From: JAHEDH01 sp965364515
GTDB lineage: Bacteria > Actinomycetota > Acidimicrobiia > Spongiisociales > ZC4RG35
Length of the DNA stretch: 21,154 bases
Direction of reading: 5' to 3'
Assembly: GCA_965364515.1 (NCBI GenBank)
Contig: CBDTXZ010000041.1
Location: forward strand, 1 to 21,154
Shown one piece after another: positions 1 to 7,292 of this stretch. A model generated the notes under the pieces. It made no database searches. It was given only the letters and a program-made list of their open reading frames with translations, and was not told the DNA's origin. The translations under genes were made by a program, and so were the position numbers. Within the stretch, counting starts at the first letter, position 1. Each line of letters begins with the position of its first letter.

Positions 1-15
1 TTTGATGGGCCCAGC

Positions 16-657
16 ATGGAAGTAGCGCTCTACCCCAAGGACTGCTCAGAGGAGTTGGCCGCCGCACTGGCGATCGGAGGCGTCCGACCGGTCCATGTCG
101 ACAGTCTCGAACTGGCGACTGCCGACATGGTGTCGCAGTGGTCGGTTCTGGTCGTCGACCTCGGCGACGAGCCGATGCGGCGGCTGCGCCATATCGAAGA
201 GATGGTCGAAGCGAGCGGGCTGCCCGTTCTGGCCGTCGCCCACACCGCCCAGTTCCCGCTGATCGAGCAGGCGAACGGAGTAGCCGACTTCATAGCTCAT
301 CCTCCGGACTCGTCCGAGATCGCCGTCAGGCTCCGCCGACTGGCCGAAACCGCAACCGGTCCTGAGACGACCCTCAGCTTCGAGGATCTCGTGCTCAACC
401 CGCTCACGTACCAGGCGACTCTCACCGATGAGCCGCTCGATCTCACCTACATGGAGTACGAGCTCCTCCGGTTCTTCGTCGAGCACCGGGGCAGGGTGTG
501 GACCCGAGAGCAGCTGCTGTCGAAGGTCTGGGGCTACGACTACTTCGGTGGTGCCCGGACCGTCGATGTGCACGTCCGTCGCCTGCGGGCGAAACTCGGC
601 GAAGAGCGGGCGAGCTGGATCGTCACCGTCCGGTCGGTGGGCTACCGCTTCGGCTGA
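16..657 (+). CDS. OmpR/GlnR-type response regulator with degenerate receiver
   Basis: This is a cytoplasmic DNA-binding transcription regulator of 213 residues. Residues 1-110 form a receiver-like domain. Residues 120-213 form an OmpR-type winged helix, shown by the recognition-helix segment RTVDVHVRRLRAKLG (181-195) and the ending VRSVGYRFG. The receiver is atypical. Asp48 in VLVVDLGDE sits at the phosphoacceptor position. The N-terminal acidic pair is absent, because the protein begins MEVALYPKDC, and the conserved Lys-Pro near the end is His-Pro (95-96). Phosphorylation-independent control, as known for actinobacterial GlnR, is therefore likely by inference; the regulon is unknown. The frame is open to the window edge, so a start upstream of base 1 cannot be excluded, but residue 1 fits the start of a receiver fold. 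The stop lies 5 bases from the convergent antiporter stop. Confidence 0.85.
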   Translation: MEVALYPKDCSEELAAALAIGGVRPVHVDSLELATADMVSQWSVLVVDLGDEPMRRLRHIEEMVEASGLPVLAVAHTAQFPLIEQANGVADFIAHPPDSSEIAVRLRRLAETATGPETTLSFEDLVLNPLTYQATLTDEPLDLTYMEYELLRFFVEHRGRVWTREQLLSKVWGYDYFGGARTVDVHVRRLRAKLGEERASWIVTVRSVGYRFG

Positions 658-662
658 CAGGT

Positions 663-2510
663 CTAGATCGCCGGATCCTGCTGCTCGTGTGGCCGGGACT
701 GCTCGAGTGTTTGTCGGATCTCATCGTGGTCGACCGATGGCGCATCCCACTCGTTCCCGGCGACGAGCGCGACGACGCTCTCCCCTGCAGCCACGGCAGG
801 TGAGCCTTCGTCTGTGAACACGTCGATGATCTCCTTTCCCTTCACCACGAACAACGGTGTGGCGTTGCTGCCGTGCTCCGCCCGGTAATCGGCCAAGCTG
901 AACTCCTCGGTCATCGGGGTGGCGCGGAAAGAGCCGCCGGCAAGCATCTGCTCCGAAGCCTCGACGAAACTGAACGTCGCCGATCCGAGCGTCCGGCCAC
1001 GCCGACGTTGTGCCACTTGGTCGCTTCCGACTGTCGGCGCAAGCTGGAACACTCGCGACCGACCTCTCGCCTCGATCGAGTTCATCGTTGCCAAGGCGTT
1101 GAACTCGTCGTTCGGTGTGGCCACGAGAACGAGATTCTCATCGTCCTCGGCCTCGTCGGCGAGCACGCTCGCCCGGTAGGCGTCGAGCCCTTCCAGCCTG
1201 GCCTTGGTGAGCTCGGAGTGGTTCGACGCAACCATCGAAACGGGAACTCCCAATCCGGCGAGAGTCTTGGCGAGCTGTCGTGTCACCGGGTTTGCGCCAA
1301 TGATCAAGAGCCCTGACGGCTCCTGTTCGACCACCCCGAGCGCCGCCCCGACCATCCTCGCCGTCAATGAATACAGGGCGACGGTCCCGATGATCACGAA
1401 GAACACCAGCGGCACGAGCCGTTCGGCACCCGCCACCCCTGCGGCTTCGAGGCCGATGGCGAACACGGAAGCCACGGCTGCTGCGACGATTCCTCTCGGA
1501 GCGACCCAGCTCATGAACAGCTTCTCTTTGAGTTCCAGATCCGCTCCCCACGTCGACAGGAACACACCGACTGGGCGGGCAACCAGCACCAGCACGGCGA
1601 GGAACGCGAACTCCCGCCACCCCACCGATGTGATCTCCTCGATTTCCAGGCGCGCAGCCAGCATGATGAACAGCGCTCCGATCAGCAGATCCCGCAGGAC
1701 CTCCTTGAACTCGACGATCCGGTCGACCGGTGTGAAGTTCTGGTTCGCCAGAGCCATGCCCATCAGCGTGACGGCGACGAGGCCGGATTCGTGGCGAATG
1801 AGATCGCTGATCGCGAACGCCGCAAGAACGAACATGAGCATCGTGGCCGGCTGCAGCCGGTCGGGAATCAGATATCGTTTCAGGAGCACAACGATGAGCC
1901 CCGCGCCGGCCAAACCAACGAGTGCTCCGGCACCGAGCGTCGCAAGCAGGCCCGTGATTCCCCCCTCGAGCGAGCCATCGCCCTCGATCAGCAGATCGAA
2001 CACGATCACCGCGAGAATCGCTCCGACGGGATCGATCAAGATCCCCTCCCAGTTGAGGATCGTGCGCACCCGTTTGCTCGGCTTCACGGACCGCAGAAGC
2101 GGGCCGACAACGGTGGGTCCGGATACGGTGACGACCGCTCCCAGCAGAATGGCCATCCCGGTGTCCAGGCCGAGAATCCACACCCCTGCGACCGCAGCGA
2201 GGCCCCAGACGACGAGGACTCCCCACGTGATGAGCCGGCGTACGACGGTGCCGTGTCCTGTCACGTCGGACAGGTGGAGGGTGGCTCCACCTTCGAACAG
2301 GATCACTCCCACGGCCAGAGGCACGATGGAGAAGAAGATGTCGCCGAACATCTCGTCAGGCCGGACGATTCCGGTCACCGGTCCTGCGATGAAGCCGAGC
2401 ATCAGCAACAGCAAGATTGAGGGCATCCGCAGTCGAGCGGCGACCCACTGAGCTCCCACCCCGAAGACGAAGATCGCCGCGAGGCCAACGAGGAGCTCGG
2501 TTTCGTTCAT
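663..2510 (-). CDS. CPA-type cation/proton antiporter with C-terminal TrkA-N domain
   Basis: This 615-residue membrane transporter probably exchanges Na+ or K+ for H+ across the cytoplasmic membrane. About 12 hydrophobic segments span residues 1-395. Family signatures are TVSGPTVVGPLLR (128-140), NWEGILIDPVGA (153-164) with the E/D-P pair expected in the ion-binding core, and APRGIVAAAVASVFA (337-351). Residues 400-520 form a TrkA-N/RCK nucleotide-binding domain starting LLIIGANPVTRQLA, followed by a TrkA-C-like tail, so gating by NAD(H) or another nucleotide is plausible. I chose the ATG at 2510 because it overlaps the stop of the upstream dehydrogenase (ATGA), which implies translational coupling. 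A longer frame to 2591 only runs back over that dehydrogenase. The ion specificity is not readable from the sequence. Confidence 0.9.
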   Translation of the reverse strand: MNETELLVGLAAIFVFGVGAQWVAARLRMPSILLLLMLGFIAGPVTGIVRPDEMFGDIFFSIVPLAVGVILFEGGATLHLSDVTGHGTVVRRLITWGVLVVWGLAAVAGVWILGLDTGMAILLGAVVTVSGPTVVGPLLRSVKPSKRVRTILNWEGILIDPVGAILAVIVFDLLIEGDGSLEGGITGLLATLGAGALVGLAGAGLIVVLLKRYLIPDRLQPATMLMFVLAAFAISDLIRHESGLVAVTLMGMALANQNFTPVDRIVEFKEVLRDLLIGALFIMLAARLEIEEITSVGWREFAFLAVLVLVARPVGVFLSTWGADLELKEKLFMSWVAPRGIVAAAVASVFAIGLEAAGVAGAERLVPLVFFVIIGTVALYSLTARMVGAALGVVEQEPSGLLIIGANPVTRQLAKTLAGLGVPVSMVASNHSELTKARLEGLDAYRASVLADEAEDDENLVLVATPNDEFNALATMNSIEARGRSRVFQLAPTVGSDQVAQRRRGRTLGSATFSFVEASEQMLAGGSFRATPMTEEFSLADYRAEHGSNATPLFVVKGKEIIDVFTDEGSPAVAAGESVVALVAGNEWDAPSVDHDEIRQTLEQSRPHEQQDPAI

Positions 2511-4024
2511 CCGAACTCGATGCCTTGGGCAAGTGGAAGGTCGCCACCCCAGTTGATCGTCGTCGTCTGTCGTCGCATGTAGGCCTTCCATGCGTCCGAA
2601 CCGGCCTCGCGGCCACCGCCGGTGTCCTTCTCCCCACCGAAGGCTCCGCCGATCTCGGCGCCAGACGTCCCGATGTTCACATTTGCGATGCCGCAGTCGG
2701 AGCCGATGTGGGAGAGGAACGTCTCGGCATGTCCGAGCGAGTCCGTGAAGATCGCAGACGACAGACCCTGGTCGACTCCGTTCTGGATGGCGATCGCCTC
2801 TTCGAGGGTGTCGAACTCGATGACGTACAGGATGGGTGCGAAGGTCTCCGTGCCGACGATCGGAGCATCGGCTCCGATCCGGACGATCGTCGGCTCGACG
2901 TAGAACCCGTCCCCCTCGAGTGCCTTGCCACCCGTGACGATCTCACCACCCTGGTCGACCGCGGCTTCGAGAGCGGCCATCATCTCGTCGACGGCTCTCC
3001 CGCCTGCGAGCGGGCCCATGAGGATGCCGTCCTCGAGTGGATCGCCGATGGTCACCTGCTGATAGGCGGCAGCGAGGCGCCCGACGAGTTGGTCGGCGAT
3101 CCCGCGCTGGACGATCAGGCGTCGCAGAGACGTGCACCGCTGACCGGCGGTGCCGACGGCGCTGAAGAGCGCAGCACGGACGGCGAGATCCGGATCGGCG
3201 TCATCCATCACGATGATGGCGTTGTTCCCGCCGAGCTCGAGAATCGATCGACCCAACCGCTCGGATACGATCGGTCCGAGAATCCTCCCCATCCGGCACG
3301 AACCCGTCGCGGAGATCAACGGGAGCCTCCGGTCGCGGGACATCGCGTCACCGATCGTCGGCCCATCGCCGACCACGAGGTTGAAGACCGCCTCGAAGCC
3401 TGAGCCTTCCATGACCGACTGAACGATTCGCGTGACTGCGATGGCCGTGAGCGGCGTCCGCTCGGACGGCTTCCACACCAGCGGGTCACCGCAGACGGAA
3501 GCAATGGTGGCATTCCACGACCAGACGGCGACCGGGAAGTTGAACGCAGAGATGACGCCCACCGGCCCGAGCGGATGCCACTGCTCGTACATCCGATGCC
3601 GGGGGCGCTCCGACGCCATGGTCAGCCCGTAGAGCTGCCTCGAGAGCCCGACGGCGAAATCGCAGATGTCGATCATCTCCTGCACTTCCCCGAGGCCCTC
3701 GGGGAGGATCTTGCCCATCTCCATCGAGACGAGCGCTCCCAGGGGCTCCTTGTGCTCCCTCAACGCATTCCCGATCCGACGGACATACTCGCCCCGCTGG
3801 GGCGCAGGAACCATCCGCCACTCGTCGAACACGTGGGTCGCGGCGTCGACCACCGATCCGTACTCCTCGAGCGTTGCACCCGTGACGGTGGCGAGGACCT
3901 CGCCGGTCGACGGATCCACCGAGTCGAAGGAGGGACCGGACGTATCGAGCCAGGTTCCACCGAAGGCTCCCGAGTTCTGGTCATCGATCTCGAAATGTGC
4001 GAGAACGTCGCTTCGGCTGATCAT
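2507..4024 (-). CDS. ALDH7-family aldehyde dehydrogenase (alpha-aminoadipic semialdehyde/piperideine-6-carboxylate type)
   Basis: This is a full-length 505-residue NAD(P)+-dependent aldehyde dehydrogenase. Catalytic residues are visible: Asn162 in AFNFP, Lys185 in VWKPSE, Glu263 in LELGGNN and the nucleophile Cys297 in GTAGQRCTS, plus GTETFAPIL for cofactor binding. Stretches such as EMGKILPEGLGEVQEMID, YEQWHPLGPVGVISAFNFP and the C-terminal GGAFGGEKDTGGGREAGSD are typical of the antiquitin/ALDH7 branch. That family oxidises alpha-aminoadipate semialdehyde, which is in equilibrium with the cyclic imine piperideine-6-carboxylate, in lysine or pipecolate catabolism. The ATG at 4024 overlaps the ridA stop (ATGA) and the TGA overlaps the antiporter start, so the three genes are coupled. 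The substrate is inferred from family membership; no lysine aminotransferase or pipecolate oxidase gene lies in the window. Confidence 0.92.
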   Translation of the reverse strand: MISRSDVLAHFEIDDQNSGAFGGTWLDTSGPSFDSVDPSTGEVLATVTGATLEEYGSVVDAATHVFDEWRMVPAPQRGEYVRRIGNALREHKEPLGALVSMEMGKILPEGLGEVQEMIDICDFAVGLSRQLYGLTMASERPRHRMYEQWHPLGPVGVISAFNFPVAVWSWNATIASVCGDPLVWKPSERTPLTAIAVTRIVQSVMEGSGFEAVFNLVVGDGPTIGDAMSRDRRLPLISATGSCRMGRILGPIVSERLGRSILELGGNNAIIVMDDADPDLAVRAALFSAVGTAGQRCTSLRRLIVQRGIADQLVGRLAAAYQQVTIGDPLEDGILMGPLAGGRAVDEMMAALEAAVDQGGEIVTGGKALEGDGFYVEPTIVRIGADAPIVGTETFAPILYVIEFDTLEEAIAIQNGVDQGLSSAIFTDSLGHAETFLSHIGSDCGIANVNIGTSGAEIGGAFGGEKDTGGGREAGSDAWKAYMRRQTTTINWGGDLPLAQGIEFG

Positions 4025-4401
4025 CGGCAGGCCACCAGTTCGATCTCGACCAGGAACTCCGGCCTCGGGAGGGCTGCGACCTGGACTGCGGAACGAGCGG
4101 GCGGATCGTCGGGAAAGTAGCCACCGTAGATCTCGTTGATCGTCCCGTAGTCGGCGATGTCTGCGAGGAAGATCGTCGTCTTGACGATGTCGGGATAGTC
4201 GAGGCCGACATCTGCGAGGATCTTGCCGATGTTCTTCATGATGAGCTCGGTCTGGCCGGCCACGTCATCGGGGGTCGAGGCACCACTCGGATCGATGGCG
4301 ACCTGGCCGCTCACGAAGACGAATCCGTTCGCCTCGGTGACGACGGAGTACGGGGCGACCGGCGCCGGCGCCCCGGAGAGCGTGGGGACCTGTTTCGGCA
4401 T
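4021..4401 (-). CDS. ridA: RidA family enamine/imine deaminase
   Basis: This 126-residue protein of the RidA (YjgF/YER057c/UK114) family hydrolyses reactive enamines and imines such as 2-aminoacrylate in the cytosol, usually as a trimer. Visible motifs are FVFVSGQVAIDPSG (28-40), the NIGKILADVGLDYPDIVKTTIFL block (57-79) and PARSAVQVAALP (101-112), which carries Arg103, the residue that binds the substrate carboxylate in active members, followed by VEIELVA. The ATG at 4401 is chosen over an upstream in-frame start at 4452 because GGAAGGA lies about 9 bases ahead and the family fold begins there. A TACGTT box at 4457-4452 could be its -10 element. It is first in a coupled unit with the ALDH7 enzyme and the antiporter, which suggests a role in removing the cyclic imine form of the dehydrogenase substrate (inference). 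Confidence 0.93.
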   Translation of the reverse strand: MPKQVPTLSGAPAPVAPYSVVTEANGFVFVSGQVAIDPSGASTPDDVAGQTELIMKNIGKILADVGLDYPDIVKTTIFLADIADYGTINEIYGGYFPDDPPARSAVQVAALPRPEFLVEIELVACR

Positions 4402-4472
4402 GGTGTGAGTTCCTTCCTGGGGTCGGGGCCATCTCGAGCCCGTCTCCACCAAACGTAGCGATCAGAGACGAA

Positions 4473-4500
4473 GCAAAACCCGCCGGCCGGCGGGTTTTGC
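4473..4500. terminator. perfect 28-bp palindrome, likely terminator of erpA
   Basis: The half-site GCAAAACCCGCCGG is followed directly by its exact reverse complement, giving a 14-bp arm. The outer A/T tracts make it bidirectional in form: on either strand the GC-rich stem ends in TTTT. It sits 40 bases after the erpA stop and about 70 bases before the ridA start on the same strand, so it most likely ends the erpA transcript and insulates ridA. Confidence 0.7.
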
Positions 4501-4540
4501 GGTGTCACTCGGTGAGGGACCTGCGATCCCGTCCGATCGG

Positions 4541-4903
4541 TCAGGCGAAGCTGTTACCGCAGCCGCAGCTCTTGGTCACATTGGGGTTGTCGATCGCAAA
4601 TCCTGCACCCATGAGACCGTCTCGATAATCGAGGGTCGAGCCACGGAGACGCTCTGCGCTCTGGGGGTCGACGACGACCCGGACGTCTCCGAACTCCTCC
4701 ACGATGTCTGCATCTTCGACCTCGGAATCGAAGAACATCTCATACGAGAACCCCGAACAGCCGCCCGGCCGAACCGCCATCCTCAGAGCGAGCGCGTCCT
4801 CACCTTCGGCTGCGATCAACTCACCGACTTTGCTGATCGCGTTGTCGGTGAGGTTGACCGTCTGTATCGGCTTGTTGGACTTGATGCTGAGAATCTGTGT
4901 CAT
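4541..4903 (-). CDS. erpA: A-type iron-sulfur cluster carrier (ErpA/HesB/IscA family)
   Basis: This 120-residue protein carries and inserts Fe-S clusters into apo-proteins. The three ligand cysteines are present: Cys49 in RPGGCSGFSYEM, and Cys113 and Cys115 in the C-terminal SCGCGNSF. The spacing C-x63-C-x-C is as expected for the family. The ATG at 4903 is preceded by AAAGAGG at a normal distance, and the hydrophilic in-frame extension to 5224 has no family similarity and would run into the divergent mrp gene. A TACCAT box at 4933-4928 may be the -10. The gene diverges from mrp, another Fe-S assembly factor, so the pair looks functional. In Actinobacteria this protein is often the only A-type carrier; whether it acts like ErpA or IscA cannot be told from sequence. 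Confidence 0.93.
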   Translation of the reverse strand: MTQILSIKSNKPIQTVNLTDNAISKVGELIAAEGEDALALRMAVRPGGCSGFSYEMFFDSEVEDADIVEEFGDVRVVVDPQSAERLRGSTLDYRDGLMGAGFAIDNPNVTKSCGCGNSFA

Positions 4904-5094
4904 GTGAAACCTCTTTCGCCTGTGGAGATGGTAACAACCTGAGCGCGCAATGGAATTCCCGTCTGCACGTTTCACCCCCCGGGCACCCGGTCGAACGACC
5001 CTCGACTCTCGTCGATGACTTATGGCCGAATGCCGACAGCACGTCCATGCGGATGCAGGGAGGACGCGAGATACGGCTTGGTGACGGGTCTGGT

Positions 5095-5100
5095 TAGCCT
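5095..5100 (+). promoter_or_regulatory. -10 box (TAGCCT) for leaderless mrp
   Basis: TAGCCT ends 7 bases before the mrp ATG at 5108, placing the expected transcription start at or next to the start codon. No Shine-Dalgarno is present. No good -35 is seen. The rest of the 204-base gap (4904-5107) holds the erpA promoter region on the other strand and no further gene. Confidence 0.5.
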
Positions 5101-5107
5101 GCGTGTC

Positions 5108-6247
5108 ATGCCCACGGAAGAACAGATCACCGATGCCCTCCGGGGTGTGGTCGACCCAGAGCTCGGCGGAAACATCGTCGATCTCGGGATGGTCTCGTCC
5201 GTCTCGGTGTCGGCCGATGGCCACGTCGACGTCGGGATCGCCCTGACGATCGCCGAATGTCCCATGCGGAATCAGATCGAGACGGACACGACCCGGAAGA
5301 TCAAATCCATCCGCGGGGTCAGCGATGTGACGATCACGACCACGGCGATGACGAAGTCACAGCGCGCAGAGCTCATGAGCGGAGTGCGGAAGCGAACGCG
5401 GGAGGAGGCTGAGCCCACACAGGTGTCGCCGCTGACCCGCGTCGTGGCCGTGAGCTCCGGCAAGGGCGGCGTCGGGAAGTCCTCGGTCAGCGTCAACCTG
5501 GCCATCGCCCTCGAGCGGCAGGGTTTCCGGGTCGGCCTCCTCGATGCCGACATCTGGGGATTCTCGATCCCTCGCATGCTCGGAGCCGAAACGCGGCTCG
5601 AGGCAGACGACGAGACGCGGCTCATCGAGCCGGCAACGGTCCATGGCATCAAGATCGTGTCGACCGGGCTCATCATCGACTCCGAGGAAACCGCCCTCAT
5701 GTGGCGAGGTCTCATGCTCTCGAAGGCGCTCGAGCAGTTCCTCGGACAGGTCGCCTGGGGTGAGCTCGACTACCTGGTGATCGACATGCCGCCGGGTACC
5801 GGCGACATCCAGATGGCTCTCTCTCGTCTGCTCCCGCAGGCCGAGATGGTCGTCGTCACCACCCCGCAGAAGGCTGCCCAGAAGGTGGCGGTCCGGGTCG
5901 CAGACATGGCCCGGCGCTCGTACATGCCGATCATCGGTGTCGTGGAGAACATGTCGGGCTTCACCTGTGACCACGGAGACAGCTACGACCTGTTCGGCTC
6001 TGGTGGTGGACGAGAGTTGGCGACGGACCTGAACGTCCCGTTGATGGGCAACGTCCCGCTCAACCCAGCCGTCGTCAACGGTGGCGACGACGGCGTCCCC
6101 GTCACGGCAGGTCAGCCGGACAATCCGGCCGCGGTTGCATTCACCGAGATCGCCGCGCGCCTCGTCGAGTTGCTCCCACCCGCCGCAGACGAGACCTGCA
6201 CCGGCCGCATCGCCAAACTCCTCGACGACCTCGAGATTCCCGCGTAG
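5108..6247 (+). CDS. mrp: Mrp/ApbC (NBP35-type) P-loop ATPase with N-terminal MIP18 domain
   Basis: This 379-residue cytosolic ATPase is linked to iron-sulfur cluster delivery. Residues 1-78 are a MIP18/DUF59 domain (VVDPELGGNIVDLGMV, and AECPM with the conserved Cys51). Residues 110-360 are the deviant Walker A ATPase (SSGKGGVGKSSVSVNLA from 116), with LLDADIWG and IDMPPGTGDIQ as further nucleotide-site motifs. The CxxC that bridges a cluster between subunits in many Mrp proteins is not there: the segment reads ENMSGFTCDHGDSYDLFGSGGG, with a single Cys. The ATG at 5108 is preferred over 5015 because the MIP18 domain starts there and a -10 box lies just upstream. Pairing with divergent erpA supports the Fe-S role. 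Confidence 0.92.
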   Translation: MPTEEQITDALRGVVDPELGGNIVDLGMVSSVSVSADGHVDVGIALTIAECPMRNQIETDTTRKIKSIRGVSDVTITTTAMTKSQRAELMSGVRKRTREEAEPTQVSPLTRVVAVSSGKGGVGKSSVSVNLAIALERQGFRVGLLDADIWGFSIPRMLGAETRLEADDETRLIEPATVHGIKIVSTGLIIDSEETALMWRGLMLSKALEQFLGQVAWGELDYLVIDMPPGTGDIQMALSRLLPQAEMVVVTTPQKAAQKVAVRVADMARRSYMPIIGVVENMSGFTCDHGDSYDLFGSGGGRELATDLNVPLMGNVPLNPAVVNGGDDGVPVTAGQPDNPAAVAFTEIAARLVELLPPAADETCTGRIAKLLDDLEIPA

Positions 6248-6286
6248 GAGCCTCGCTCGCCAGGCCCAACAAGAAGCAGGCCATAC

Positions 6287-6327
6287 AAAAAGCACGAGAG
6301 CCAGCGGGGGAAGCCAGGCTCTCGTGC
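6287..6327 (-). terminator. intrinsic terminator hairpin (minus strand) after the MBL gene
   Basis: GCACGAGAGCC (6292-6302) pairs perfectly with GGCTCTCGTGC (6317-6327), an 11-bp stem with a 14-base loop. On the minus strand the stem is followed directly by TTTTT (6291-6287), the classical intrinsic terminator layout. It would end transcripts of the fxsA-nudix-MBL unit, although it lies about 180 bases past that unit's stop, or a separate small RNA. On the plus strand, after mrp, there is no T tract. Confidence 0.65.
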
Positions 6328-6330
6328 AAA

Positions 6331-6436
6331 TCGAAGCCCTGAAAGGGGGATAACGGGGCTTCGAAACTTGTGTGTCGTTGTCGGTGTGTCGATCGGTCGG
6401 CGGAAAAGCCTCCCAGCCCGCCCTCTCGGACACACC
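6331..6436. other. tandem hairpins in the mrp/MBL intergenic region; possible structured RNA
   Basis: Two further inverted repeats follow the terminator hairpin. TCGAAGCCC (6331-6339) pairs with GGGCTTCGA (6356-6364). GGTGTGTC (6383-6390) pairs with GACACACC (6429-6436) and encloses an inner GGCGG/CCGCC stem (6399-6403/6418-6422). The 256-base stretch 6248-6503 has no credible coding frame. It could be a long structured 3' UTR of the minus-strand unit or a small RNA; it matches no RNA family I can recognise by eye. Confidence 0.4.
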
Positions 6437-6503
6437 AGCAATGATGGCGTATCCGGAGCCTGGCCGCTATCCCATTCTGACCGGTTCCGAAGGGACTAGT
6501 CAT

Positions 6504-7292
6504 TCACCCGGCATCGACGATCACAACGGTGTCGGACCACTCGTCTCCGGCTCGTTCGACCTTGCCATCGGCGTCGAGTTTCCGCAGATGGGCCACGACC
6601 GATCTGGCTGCCAGTGGATGCAGGGCGGTGTCGACGTCTGCGTACACGGTCTCGACGATCTCCCCGACCGACGCTGCCCCTTCTGCGATCGCCTCGAGGA
6701 TCTGACGCTCCCGTTCCATCCGGTGCGCCAGGTACCAGGAGATGACGGCATCGGGCGCGTCCATCTCCTCGCCGTGGCCCGGGTACATGCGCTCGAGCCC
6801 GGTGTGATGGATGCGACGAAGCGACTCCAGGTAGGGACCCATGTCCTCGACCATGACCGAGGAGCCTCCCATGATGTGATCTCCGGTGAAGAGCGCATTG
6901 CCGAGGCGAAAACACACGTGATCCGCGGAGTGGCCGGGAGTGTGGACCACGACCAGTGCCCGACCGGCTACATCGATCGTCGAGCCCTCTTCGATGGTGA
7001 GATCGGGATGGAAGTCCGGGCCCGGGGCGTATCCGACCGCCGGGCTGCCAACGTCCCTCGCCAGCGGGTTGGCGAGCGGAGCATGGTCGACATGGGTGTG
7101 AGTGACGACCACCGATGAGACGCTCCGCTCACCCACGGCGTCGAGGATGGCTGCGTGGTGCGACGAGATCACCGGTCCCGGATCGATGACGATGACCGAA
7201 CTGGCATCACCGACCACCCACGTGTTGGTTCCCGGCCCCGTGTAGGGCCCAGGGTTCGGAGCGAGCACCCGCTCGATTCGGAGCCCCTTCAT
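6504..7292 (-). CDS. metallo-beta-lactamase-fold hydrolase with C-terminal winged helix (LACTB2-like)
   Basis: This 262-residue cytosolic metal-dependent hydrolase has the complete zinc-site set: HTHVDH (65-70), His121 in HTPGHSADH, Asp138 in LFTGDHIMG and His173 in MYPGHGEEM. The N-terminal PNPGPYTGPGTNTWVVG and the C-terminal helical/winged-helix part (about 185-255) match the LACTB2/glyoxalase-II-like branch, which includes endoribonuclease and thioester hydrolase activities; the true substrate is not readable. I chose the ATG at 7292 because it overlaps the Nudix stop (TGATG) and the fold begins there; the in-frame extension to 7496 is a shadow of the Nudix gene. It is the last gene of the fxsA-nudix-MBL unit. 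Confidence 0.9.
   Translation of the reverse strand: MKGLRIERVLAPNPGPYTGPGTNTWVVGDASSVIVIDPGPVISSHHAAILDAVGERSVSSVVVTHTHVDHAPLANPLARDVGSPAVGYAPGPDFHPDLTIEEGSTIDVAGRALVVVHTPGHSADHVCFRLGNALFTGDHIMGGSSVMVEDMGPYLESLRRIHHTGLERMYPGHGEEMDAPDAVISWYLAHRMERERQILEAIAEGAASVGEIVETVYADVDTALHPLAARSVVAHLRKLDADGKVERAGDEWSDTVVIVDAG

Noticed and set aside
1204..2451. Plus-strand open frame of 415 codons opposite the antiporter
   Set aside because: Ser/Thr/Arg/Pro-rich antisense shadow of a clear transporter gene.
2417..3403. Long plus-strand open frame of 328 codons opposite the ALDH7 gene
   Set aside because: It is antisense to a dehydrogenase with all catalytic motifs; its product is low-complexity Arg/Asp-rich and reflects GC-rich codon bias.
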